Source: Globodera rostochiensis (Eukaryota > Nematoda > Chromadorea > Rhabditida > Heteroderidae). Taken from it: a stretch of DNA of 64,000 nt. Every line of letters begins with the position of its first letter. Position 1 is the stretch's first letter. Below are positions 55,741 to 64,000 of this stretch, piece after piece. Where the stretch lies: positions 186,001-250,000 of the forward strand of contig JAEVLN010000030.1 of the NCBI GenBank assembly GCA_018350325.1, in the 5' to 3' direction. The notes under the pieces are model-generated. The model worked only from the letters and a program-made list of their open reading frames with translations, had not been told where the DNA came from and did no database searches. A program made the position numbers and the translations under genes.

Positions 55741-55923
55741 ATGTCTCGTCCCTCTGCAGTGGTAACAAACCGAATAACCATCCTTGTTGACGCCGATCGG
55801 CATCCGTTTTGCATAAAAGCCGTTTTCATAATCTCAAACAAAATGTTAAAAGTAAATATTGCCGATTTGCTTTCAAAAACGAAATATCGCTTGAAAATGG
55901 ACGGACGTTGGCCATTTGAATAA
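55741..55923 (+). CDS. 60-residue ORF, complete small gene candidate
   Basis: MSRPSAVVTNRITILVDADR, HPFCIKAVFIISNKMLKVNI, ADLLSKTKYRLKMDGRWPFE. The ATG lies just after a long pyrimidine-rich run ending in AAAAAG, which could be a splice or trans-splice acceptor, and AATAAA follows the stop within 15 bp. This is among the best single-exon genes in the window. No family is recognised. Confidence 0.55.
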   Translation: MSRPSAVVTNRITILVDADRHPFCIKAVFIISNKMLKVNIADLLSKTKYRLKMDGRWPFE

Positions 55924-55931
55924 ATGAACTT

Positions 55932-55940
55932 TAAATAAAG
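55932..55940 (+). terminator. poly(A) signal
   Basis: AATAAA within TTTAAATAAAG just after the stop of the 60-residue ORF. Confidence 0.5.
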
Positions 55941-56670
55941 TATTCCTCCTAATTAAAAAAATACATATTTATGAAAATTTTTTTTCTTACTATTTTTTTC
56001 TCTATCTGAAGTTTTATACAAATCAAAAAATATTTTTGAAATTAAGCTATATGTTGTAAGCCAATATTTTGTGTTTTTAAATTTTAATGTATTTTTTATA
56101 TTGCATTATCAATAGTTTTTAGTTAAAAAGGTTCAAAAAATTTTATCAATTCGCAGTATTATATAATTGCCTTTTGTTTGTATCAAAAAACAAAAATAGC
56201 ATTCAAAATTAAAATAATATTTGTTTAATTTTAGAGATTATGTTTCTATAAATCCGTTTAAAAATATCTATATTTAGATTTTTTTTGTTAAATTTAGAAA
56301 AATTTTGTTTGGCCAAAATTGACCCAAAGCTCAAAATTCCTAAGGTTTTTATTCGTATTGGACAATTTAACTAATAAAAAAATTACTTTATTTATGTCTA
56401 TATATTATATTTTATTTCAATCTGTAATCTTTTTTGTTTTCATTGTGGGTTAACAAGTAATATTCCTTTTTGACAATACCGATAAAATTGTTTGGATATT
56501 GGTATTTTGTAATTTTGATGTAACCTTTTTGACATGATATTAAAAATTTATTGGTCCAAATATAAACTGATACATCCAATATTATTACATTATTACATAC
56601 TTTTGTATTTTACACCTTTTAAAGCGTCATGGAATCGGTATAACTTTTAATTATCAAGCTATATTAGCAA

Positions 56671-56889
56671 CTAAAAATATTGACTGGTAAAATTTATATT
56701 TTGTTTTTTGTTAGTTTGTTTGTTTATGTGGGTGTGTGTTTTTCGAAATATGTATTTAAGGGGCATACTTTTTCCACATACATTTTCGGGTCGTGCACTT
56801 ATATGTATGAATGTTAATTTCTTTGTTAATTTTAAGATGATATCTCTGGTCCTATGACCCTTGTTCCGCAAAGCACACTTATATTTCAA
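56671..56889 (-). CDS. 72-codon basic ORF, unknown
   Basis: Minus from ATG: MKYKCALRNKGHRTRDIILK, LTKKLTFIHISARPENVCGK and a Thr/His/Asn-rich end. The end is low-complexity (GTGTGTG/TTTGTTTG on plus), so part may be chance. Confidence 0.35.
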   Translation of the reverse strand: MKYKCALRNKGHRTRDIILKLTKKLTFIHISARPENVCGKSMPLKYIFRKTHTHINKQTNKKQNINFTSQYF

Positions 56890-57173
56890 CCGTTAGTAAT
56901 TTCATTACATGTTTGTATTCCTTATTAAACTTAAAATTTATGTTTGATTGTTTTCGGGATGCATTTGAAATAATGCATTTGAAATAGTTAAATGTACATT
57001 AAAATTTAAATTTTTTATTAATATTTTGATTTGTTAATTTTATATGCTTGTGTATAAATATATAATTTGGTTTTCTTTAGTTATAATTACAGTAATAATT
57101 TTTTAATTGATGTAAAGTTAACCAATATTTAAAATTTATTTAATTAAACTTATATTATAGTATTAAATTTATA

Positions 57174-57233
57174 TTAATCACATTGCTCTGTGAGCCTCAG
57201 TTGTCTCCCGTCTAACGGTGTGATTGCGACGAT
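57174..57233 (-). CDS. candidate last exon, unknown
   Basis: Minus acceptor AATTTTTTTTAAG, then IVAITPLDGRQLRLTEQCD and stop. Good composition. A plus frame (SVSLSCLPSNGVIATI) is also open. Confidence 0.4.
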   Translation of the reverse strand: MVAITPLDGRQLRLTEQCD

Positions 57234-57856
57234 CTTAAAAAAAATTTATTTTGAAATTACAATTAGAATATATTTATCGTAATTAAGTCAACAGGCAATT
57301 ATTTAGTAAAGCTTCCTTATATTTGTCGCTTTTTAGTTTGCCCGAGATATTTGTAATCTAGAATGGTATTAATGCTTAGGGTTAAAAAAACTTATTAATA
57401 ATTTTTGAAGATATTTCTCAAAAATTTACCAATCTTAATTTTATTTTGTTAGATTTACGAATTTTTCCTTTGTTGTTATTTCATTTCTACTTAATATCTT
57501 TTCGATTTTATATAAGTTTTTATTTTGGATTCTAATTATTTATTTCAAATTATTCCTTTACATAGGAGTTTTTTAACAAATATTATACTTTACAATACAA
57601 TTTTAATTTAGAAATGCAAAAATTATAATAGGGCTGCTATCATTGCTAATACGTTCAAGAAACATTAAACAGAAAAAATATATTTTATATTTTTCTTGTG
57701 TCATTTCATTTTAATTTTTTTTTGTAATAGTATGTATAATCAACTTTTTAAAACGATGGAAAAATATTTGATATGGCTTATTTTTTTGATATAAATTCTT
57801 TAATAATTAATAATTGTAGTTTTTATATTGCCGTTAAAGCTGTGCAAGTTTTTTAA

Positions 57857-58012
57857 TCCTTTAAAATACAATTTTGGGATTGGATTTTAAATAATTTATT
57901 TTGTTGTTTATATTACGGTTCTGCTCACGACTCGCTTGTTCCCCGTTTGTGGAAAGTCACCGAAATTCCACTCCTAATGGTCAAAGCAGCAATTAATTTT
58001 ACTATAATATAG
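57857..58012 (+). CDS. candidate coding frame, 51 codons, unknown
   Basis: No Met: FKIQFWDWILNNLFCCLYYG, SAHDSLVPRLWKVTEIPLLM, VKAAINFTII, stop. The terminal TAG could be the acceptor of a next piece (GTITADVAVCVKY). Unknown. Confidence 0.4.
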   Translation, partial: SFKIQFWDWILNNLFCCLYYGSAHDSLVPRLWKVTEIPLLMVKAAINFTII

Positions 58013-58202
58013 GCACGATAACAGCGGATGTTGCTGTTTGTGTTAAATATTAAATCATTTAATTTGAGTTATTGGCGAACATATAAATTCCATATAAATA
58101 ACGTTTAAAATATTGTAAATTGTTTTTATTTATTTATAATTTTTTCGTATCAAATAAAGCTTTTTTATCTCGTGCTATTGCGTGGTCTCAAACATAATTT
58201 TT

Positions 58203-58277
58203 TTAGTTATTTACACACTTTTTTATGGGCAACTCCGACTTTGGGTTTGCCTCAACTTTAGTCTTTGCGCTCAGCGA
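58203..58277 (-). CDS. candidate last exon, unknown
   Basis: Minus acceptor TTTTGCTGTCATTTAG, then SLSAKTKVEANPKSELPIKK, CVNN, stop. A plus ORF (MGNSDFGFASTLVFALSD) overlaps. Confidence 0.4.
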   Translation of the reverse strand, partial: SLSAKTKVEANPKSELPIKKCVNN

Positions 58278-58994
58278 CTAAATGACAGCAAAACAAAAAA
58301 CATCGTTGATTGTATATAATTTTCCATTAAGTTTATCTGGTTTATCAAATTTTTATAATTTTATGCAAATCTCTGTCACATTATAATTACTAAGAATAAT
58401 ATACAAGCAATTGATATACAATTATAGGCTATTTTAGTCGGTGTTTTTAATTGGCTATTGTAAATAGTTTAACGATTAATAACCTTGGTTTTTCAATTTT
58501 GGTTGTATTTTATTCTCTAAATCTTAAAGATTTTTTACAAGCTGCATCGTAAATATAGTTTCTTGGCTTAGATGTAGAAATTTCAGGTGTTTGCTAATGA
58601 TTTTTTTATTGATCTAATATGCATCATTGATATATGTAAAGGCAAATTGTTTATCTTATTAAACTATTCGTTTTTTTGGGGGGGGGGGATGTGCATTTTT
58701 TGTAATCATTATATTTTCTTTTGTCTATTAAATCTTTTATAGGTATCATTCAATTTAAAATTTGAATAGAGACAACCTTGCCAAATATATTCTCCAAATT
58801 TATTTATTGTTTTTTGAAAATTTAAAATTATACACTATTAATAATTCATGTTTAATCTTTTTATTCAATTTAACGTCAGGTTCGCTATCGAATATTATAT
58901 ATCGACTATTTGGGCACATCATGAAAGAACACAGTTTGTAGCATGAGAGAATTATTAGTTAATTTACAGATATAATTTTTGTATAGTGAAATAA

Positions 58995-59153
58995 ACATTC
59001 AAGGTTTTTTCTATTAAGTTAGGGCTTGCCGTTTATACGTTTGACCAAATTGTGCTGTTAAAGCCACCTGCCGTCAACCCAATAAATTATCCCGTCGTCA
59101 CCATGAGAAATTATGACGACAAAAGCACTAAATTTTTCTTGTTATTTTACTAA
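58995..59153 (+). CDS. candidate coding frame, 52 codons, unknown
   Basis: No Met: TFKVFSIKLGLAVYTFDQIV, LLKPPAVNPINYPVVTMRNY, DDKSTKFFLLFY, stop. Composition is clearly protein-like, with a proline-rich middle. Unknown. Confidence 0.45.
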   Translation, partial: TFKVFSIKLGLAVYTFDQIVLLKPPAVNPINYPVVTMRNYDDKSTKFFLLFY

Positions 59154-59503
59154 TGTTTAAAATGATTAGGGCAGCCGACGTGTAATGTGTTTTTATTTTT
59201 ATTTTTTTATTCGTCTTTTTGTAATTTTAAAATAAATGGTTGTTAACTTCAAATTATTTAAAACGTTTAACTTCGCCACTTACCGAGTTTTATAATAATA
59301 ATAATTATTTAAATTAAGTCTTTTCATCATTGAATGGAAATGCCATTTTATTATTTTAATTCCATATAATTATTTTTGGTTTTGAAGGATTATTGTTCTA
59401 GTTTTAAATAGTCAAATATTAATTATGCTTCAACTAAATTAAAAATTGTCTTAGTTTGCTCTTGAATTGGTTTGTTTTTGTATTGATTGATTCGGTACGC
59501 TAT

Positions 59504-59535
59504 TAACGCGGTAATTTTCGGTATTACCGCGGTTA
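59504..59535. other. GC-rich hairpin
   Basis: TAACGCGGTAAT and ATTACCGCGGTTA arms with one extra base and a short loop. No gene lies against it, so the role is unknown. Confidence 0.5.
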
Positions 59536-59649
59536 TTTAAGCCAAGCTTTTATTTGTTTTGCTTATATAGAAAAATCAATCAATCGAAGAAAATAATCAA
59601 ATTCAAACTGCCTAAACAAACGCATTCCTCGAATTAAAGTAAAAAAATT

Positions 59650-59727
59650 ATGAAAATAATTTCTAAAAAATACGAATTGGACGCAAGGCACGAGCGCATT
59701 TTAAAGCAACCATGGCAGGAACAATAA
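59650..59727 (+). CDS. 25-codon ORF, unknown
   Basis: MKIISKKYELDARHERILKQ, PWQEQ, stop. Charged and helical. Another charged frame follows at 59771 on the same strand. Confidence 0.35.
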   Translation: MKIISKKYELDARHERILKQPWQEQ

Positions 59728-59770
59728 TTTGGTTAAAAAGAGCATAAATTGAGGAGTAGCTAAATGATAA

Positions 59771-59854
59771 CTAAACATACAAAAATTGAATGATGGAATA
59801 GCAGAATGCGACCCTAGTGGTCGTGCGGAACAGCTTAAGATCTTCCGCCTGTGA
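59771..59854 (+). CDS. candidate coding frame, unknown
   Basis: LNIQKLNDGIAECDPSGRAE, QLKIFRL, stop. An AG at 59793-59794 could be an acceptor. Unknown. Confidence 0.35.
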   Translation, partial: LNIQKLNDGIAECDPSGRAEQLKIFRL

Positions 59855-60195
59855 ATAATGTCTAAATAAGAAGTTAACTGGACTGTTTAAAAATTATTAT
59901 CACAAAATATCATTATCGCTAATGCGGATAACCTTATATAATCTTTTGTTTTTAAATTAAAAAACAATAAAGTTAGAATGGCAAAAGTGAGTGAACGAAT
60001 AAATGATGAGCCATGCAAAGGAATAATTAAATTTAAGATTAAATAATGCTAACAGCGTTGCTATCGAACAAAATAAATAAAAACCCATTTTAATGAGGGA
60101 AAAATAGATAAATTTAATAAAACTCTAATAATTATTTTAAAAAAATGGATAAAAAAATTTAATAATAGATTGCTTCACAACCTCCATTGCCATAA

Positions 60196-60306
60196 AAAAA
60201 GTCATATTATTACCAAATAATCATTCCGTTTTTTTCAATTCCTCGCCTCGATGAGAGAACAGAAAGTTCATGGGACGAATGTTTCATGGAAAAAAGTCTA
60301 AATTAA
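60196..60306 (+). CDS. candidate coding frame, unknown
   Basis: 36 codons: KKSYYYQIIIPFFSIPRLDE, RTESSWDECFMEKSLN, stop. Acidic end. Unknown. Confidence 0.4.
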   Translation, partial: KKSYYYQIIIPFFSIPRLDERTESSWDECFMEKSLN

Positions 60307-60515
60307 TATACAGAAAACTTAAATAAATAATAAAACAATAAAAAATCAATTTTATCCTCTATTCTACCTAGTCTTAAAAGCATTTAAATAAAATTTTATT
60401 ATCAAAAAAACCATTAACATATATTTAAAAATAAATGCATAAAATAAAAAAAATTTAGAACTAAGCCCATAAATGTTTGAAACTTAATTTGAGACATAAA
60501 TTATAATTAAATTAA

Positions 60516-60635
60516 AACACGTGCACCAGGAAACAACTAAAAGTCAAACTGCAAATCGCCATGTCTGGGAAGGCGGGTGAAACATTATTTTTTGGACGTT
60601 CAATAGGACATGGGATAATTATTGTAATTTGTTGA
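60516..60635 (+). CDS. candidate coding frame, unknown
   Basis: 39 codons: TCTRKQLKVKLQIAMSGKAG, ETLFFGRSIGHGIIIVIC, stop. The Met inside has a good context (CGCCATGT). A second plus frame (HVHQETTKSQTANRHVWEGG) overlaps. Confidence 0.4.
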   Translation, partial: NTCTRKQLKVKLQIAMSGKAGETLFFGRSIGHGIIIVIC

Positions 60636-61408
60636 TGAAATAAAAATAAGTGAAAAAGAGATGGATGACCAAAGTGCATAAAACTAAAAAATTATGATAA
60701 AATCAGTTTATTAAACCAGAAAATGAAATATTAAAAACTTTTTAAAAAAGCTATCCTGGAAGATAAACACGATATAGTGCATTCCCATCGCAAAAATAAT
60801 TTATTATTTATTAGTAGGCAAATCGATTTTTTTGATAATGTAAGCAATGAATAAAAAAACTAAAACAAATAAAATCTGGCCTCTGTGATAACAAATTTCA
60901 CAAAATCCTTTCAACTTAAGTAGCATTACGAATTACATATTTATGAAAGTTTAAGACAAAATAATCATTACTAAAAGAATAGATAAATAAAGTAATTATG
61001 TAAATTTTTTTTTGAAATTTAAAATAAAATTTGTATTTGTCTCGCACGATATTTTGTATAAAGCGTAGAAGATATGTTTTTTTAAATTTTATTTATAGAA
61101 ATAAATATAAATATAATCCTGCAAATAAATACATATAAATTCATAATTGAAATTATAACTGATAAAACTTAAACTTAAAATTTATTTTTTAAATTAAGTC
61201 AGGATGTTCACTTAAAAAATTAACACAAAATTCGTAGAAATATATTTATATCTATATATATCATTAATTGTTGAATAAATACATTATTTAAGTTTCATCC
61301 ATTTATTAAATTTCTTAGAAAATTTGGTTCTTTGAAATTAAAATATGGAAATGAGGAATGATCGAATGCTAAATTTTTATTTTTTGAACAACCGTTATTT
61401 TTGCGCAG

Positions 61409-61480
61409 CGTGTGAATTTCGATCAGCTCTTCTTGCCTTATAAGCTGAATCTCCTGGGACTACTGCTCGTCCTTATTTAA
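61409..61480 (+). CDS. candidate last exon with hydrophobic tail
   Basis: Acceptor TTATTTTTGCGCAG, then RVNFDQLFLPYKLNLLGLLL, Val-Leu-Ile, stop. Looks like a C-terminal membrane anchor or amphipathic helix. Unknown. Confidence 0.45.
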   Translation, partial: RVNFDQLFLPYKLNLLGLLLVLI

Positions 61481-61610
61481 ATTAAAATTTTCTGTTAACA
61501 CTTTATTTATCTCACTTTGTGTTATATTTATAAAGCGAAGTCGAAGCTAATAATTTAATTAAAATTTTATGTATTTAGTAAAATTAAAAATCATTTAACT
61601 TTCAAATTAG

Positions 61611-61658
61611 CAGCGCGTTGCTTGGACACGTGCATTTATACCACCAGTTGCTAAATAA
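61611..61658 (+). CDS. candidate last exon, unknown
   Basis: Acceptor ACTTTCAAATTAG, then QRVAWTRAFIPPVAK, stop. A second frame (SALLGHVHLYHQLLNK) is open too. Confidence 0.35.
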   Translation, partial: QRVAWTRAFIPPVAK

Positions 61659-61677
61659 GTTAATTATTCAATTATAA

Positions 61678-61833
61678 TATGTTTTTAAACATAAAATTAA
61701 ATCATTTAAACAAGAGAAAAGGTTAGATTTGGGCAACAACGTGGCGACGTTTTTGTGGTTTGGTTTAATTATTGCTGTTTTAACTTTTTTGAAATTTTAT
61801 TTCACAGTTTCATTTTCAGACTACTTATTTTAA
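61678..61833 (+). CDS. 51-codon frame with one membrane segment
   Basis: FKHKIKSFKQEKRLDLGNNV, ATFLWFGLIIAVLTFLKFYF, then a short tail and stop. Basic part followed by a 20-residue hydrophobic helix. Unknown. Confidence 0.45.
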   Translation, partial: YVFKHKIKSFKQEKRLDLGNNVATFLWFGLIIAVLTFLKFYFTVSFSDYLF

Positions 61834-62151
61834 CTCTTTTTAGATGATGACTAGAAGTAGAAGGAGCAAACTTGTACTATATATCTATTAATTTATATTT
61901 GAAGCTTTTCTAATTAACTGACATTATTATTATATTTTAAATGTAAATAATTGTTTTAATGCAATTAAGTAGTTTTATATAATAAATCATAAAATATAAA
62001 ATATTTCTATTTTAAAGGTATAGTACAATTTATTGTCGCGTTTTTTGAGTTCTCCGAAGCATATATACTCAGAAATTAGACAAAGAAATTTAAAACGTAA
62101 GTAATACTTGTAATCAATTTAGAATACAGACGACTGATTAAAAACAAATGA

Positions 62152-62352
62152 TCAAAGCGTGCTAATTGTCATCTGGTTGGCGGCGGATCTAATAAATTAA
62201 AAAAAGAGGTTATTAATGAAACCAGCTTATATACAAATCAATATAATAATCGCCAGTCTCTTAAAGTTTCGTCAGTTTTGATTCCACCGCGGTCTCAATT
62301 GGCCTTGCGTCAAAAACTTAATATTAGGGTTTTGCTTTATTTGATTAAGTAA
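62152..62352 (+). CDS. 66-codon open frame, probable exon
   Basis: No Met: SKRANCHLVGGGSNKLKKEV, INETSLYTNQYNNRQSLKVS, SVLIPPRSQLALRQKLNIRV, LLYLIK, stop. It is one of the longest uninterrupted frames outside the repeats and has even composition. An AG at 62156-62157 could be its acceptor. Family not recognised. Confidence 0.5.
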   Translation, partial: SKRANCHLVGGGSNKLKKEVINETSLYTNQYNNRQSLKVSSVLIPPRSQLALRQKLNIRVLLYLIK

Positions 62353-62676
62353 GAATTTAACGAATTAAAAATACTTATAATCATGCATTAGTGTCATTAA
62401 ATCGTGTTTTTATACTCACGAGATTTAAAAAGGCATAAAAATTTAAATCCAATTTTATTTTAATACAGTATTTGAATAGTGCTTTTTAGAAAATTAATTA
62501 CTATTTAACAGATATTAGTGATTTCCTATTTTTTTAATGTATCTACATATTTTATACTCGAATTTTGCTCAAACACACGCAGCAATTATTTTTATACATT
62601 TTGTTTAATTTATTAGACAAAATTTAGTTTAATCTTTTACTGATTTTATTTATTACTTCAATTAATTTTTTACTAA

Positions 62677-62850
62677 AGTGGGTTTGTTCAGTTATTAATT
62701 TTCTATTTTAAAAATTTAAATGGACTTCAACCAGCCATAAAGATAGCGCGTTCGCTGAGCAGAAGCGTTCTGACGCCATATAGCATCACTCTAAGTTTAT
62801 TCCGCTTATTAGGGATTATTCTATTATTTTTTTATTTGTTAATTTTTTAA
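62677..62850 (+). CDS. 57-codon frame with C-terminal membrane segment
   Basis: LLIFYFKNLNGLQPAIKIAR, SLSRSVLTPYSITLSLFRLL, GIILLFFYLLIF, stop. Ser/Arg-rich middle then a hydrophobic end. Immediately followed by a possible first exon at 62855. Confidence 0.4.
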   Translation, partial: SGFVQLLIFYFKNLNGLQPAIKIARSLSRSVLTPYSITLSLFRLLGIILLFFYLLIF

Positions 62851-62854
62851 TTTT

Positions 62855-62916
62855 ATGAAAACTATTGTATATACAACCATTGCAGTACTTTCTTGCGGCG
62901 AATATCATCGATGCGC
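62855..62916 (+). CDS. candidate first exon with signal peptide
   Basis: ATG, then MKTIVYTTIAVLSCGEYHRC and a donor (TGCGC/GTAAAT), phase 2. Lys followed by a hydrophobic core fits a secretory signal; Cys residues follow. The next exon is not identified. Confidence 0.4.
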
Positions 62917-63053
62917 GTAAATTATTTTTTGCAACAACAAGCACATCTCATTAAACTGGTTGCTAATAAATATTCTGATCTTAAATTAAATTTTAAATTT
63001 AAGCTAAGTTATTTTATGCTTCGGGTTTTGTGAATTTACTAATATATTATTAG

Positions 63054-63296
63054 TTGGCGTATATGTGCAAAACCTCGTGTTCAGCTGCGACTGGTATCTT
63101 CTGGTTCCGGGGTGGGAGAGTGTTGGTTATTATTCATTCGTTTGTACAAAATTCATTACTACATTTTTTAACATTTATTTCAAATAATTCTTCGTGTTTA
63201 TTTTTGATATCGGTATTTTACATATTTGGTTTAGCTTTGCCTTTAACGTTATATTCTATTCCATGTCAGCTATCAAATTTTATTCATTTATTGTAG
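63054..63296 (+). CDS. 80-codon ORF, frame uncertain
   Basis: MAYMCKTSCSAATGIFWFRG then several hydrophobic stretches. Two other plus frames are open over the first 100 bp, one behind an acceptor at 63051 (GVYVQNLVFSCDWYLLVPGW). Confidence 0.3.
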   Translation: MAYMCKTSCSAATGIFWFRGGRVLVIIHSFVQNSLLHFLTFISNNSSCLFLISVFYIFGLALPLTLYSIPCQLSNFIHLL

Positions 63297-63617
63297 TGAA
63301 TATTTTATTAAAAATCTCAAATGAACAAAAAAATTATTTTGGTTATATTGTGTTTGTTAATAAAAAAGTTAATAATAAATTAAGTCAAATTTTATTATCG
63401 TTTTATTTCTAAACGCAAATCTTTTTTTAAAATTTGTTGAAAAACATTATGACATTAAAATAAATCTGGGGTGCTTTATTTACAACAAATGAAATTTTTA
63501 AAAAAACCCAGCCCGGTGCGATCGCTTTTTTTACTTATTTAACATAATTAATTAAAAAATTTAATTGGTCTATTTGAAAAAAATTGCATAATGTTGAGAG
63601 CTTTTTGGTTTTAATAA

Positions 63618-63725
63618 CCTTATCATTGTTTTCTTTGCAAAATTGTTGATGAATTGCTTAAGAGAGTTACAGGAATGTTTGCGTGCCTGTGCAATTTTTT
63701 TCACGTTTTCAAATTAAATTTCTAA
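63618..63725 (+). CDS. candidate coding frame, unknown
   Basis: 35 codons: YHCFLCKIVDELLKRVTGMF, ACLCNFFHVFKLNF, stop. Cysteine-containing and helical. Unknown. Confidence 0.35.
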   Translation, partial: PYHCFLCKIVDELLKRVTGMFACLCNFFHVFKLNF

Positions 63726-64000
63726 CTGTTTTTAAATTGAAAAAATAGTTTATATTTAATTTTAAGATTACGATTGTTATAGAATATTTATCATATATAA
63801 TGGTTTTTTAAAAATTGGTTTTTTATCATTATTTTTATGACACTTTTTCAATTTGTTGGCTAAAATGAATTTTATTAATCTTTCAAACATAAGGGAAAAG
63901 AGCAATGATTAAATTGATAAGATTATTTTTTTTCCTTTTGAACATTTCTCCATTAACTTTTTTTCAATAAAAAACATGTCGATGAGATCACGGCCATTGT

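Noticed and set aside
58678..58688. Run of 11 G
   Set aside because: A homopolymer with no associated structure.

Overview
The window looks like AT-rich (roughly three quarters A+T) animal nuclear DNA. The only gene I recognise with confidence (2394..3716, plus strand) has the EGF-like then CUB order and the TrpGlnThr/CysCysPro style motifs of nematode astacin metalloproteases, with GT..AG introns of 45-75 bp. That points to a nematode or close relative with a large, gene-poor genome; the assignment is an inference from one gene. I see no prokaryotic operons, CRISPR array or convincing tRNA/rRNA gene.

Apart from repeats, the sequence is long AT-rich stretches with short GC-richer islands of 50-200 bp. 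Many islands have splice-like borders (pyrimidine-rich AG before, GTAAG-like after) and an open frame. Because GC-rich DNA lacks stop codons, often two or three frames are open, so most CDS entries are candidate exons or reading frames, not proven genes. Confidence is kept low except where two splice sites agree in phase or a family motif is visible.

Layout: 1-2 kb, decayed BED-finger/transposon-like frames and a duplicated segment; 2.4-3.7 kb, 3' half of an astacin gene with an in-frame TAA; 3.9-12.6 kb, scattered candidate exons on both strands; 13.4-17.7 kb, fossil transposons (LINE reverse transcriptase, Harbinger-like, mariner-like); 18-34 kb, candidate exons mostly on plus, including a peptidase M41 fragment and an exon pair that may be Argonaute-related; 35.5-46.8 kb, a 5.4-kb tandem duplication in 2.2 copies, carrying candidate minus-strand exons, with a 618-bp deletion in copy 2; 46.8-49.05 kb, plus-strand exons; 49.1-49.8 kb, a complete foldback-type transposon with a target duplication; 50-64 kb, many plus-strand candidate exons, including two small spliced models with 34- and 42-bp introns.

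No pathway can be assembled from these pieces. The best-supported structures are the astacin gene, the tandem duplication and the foldback element.
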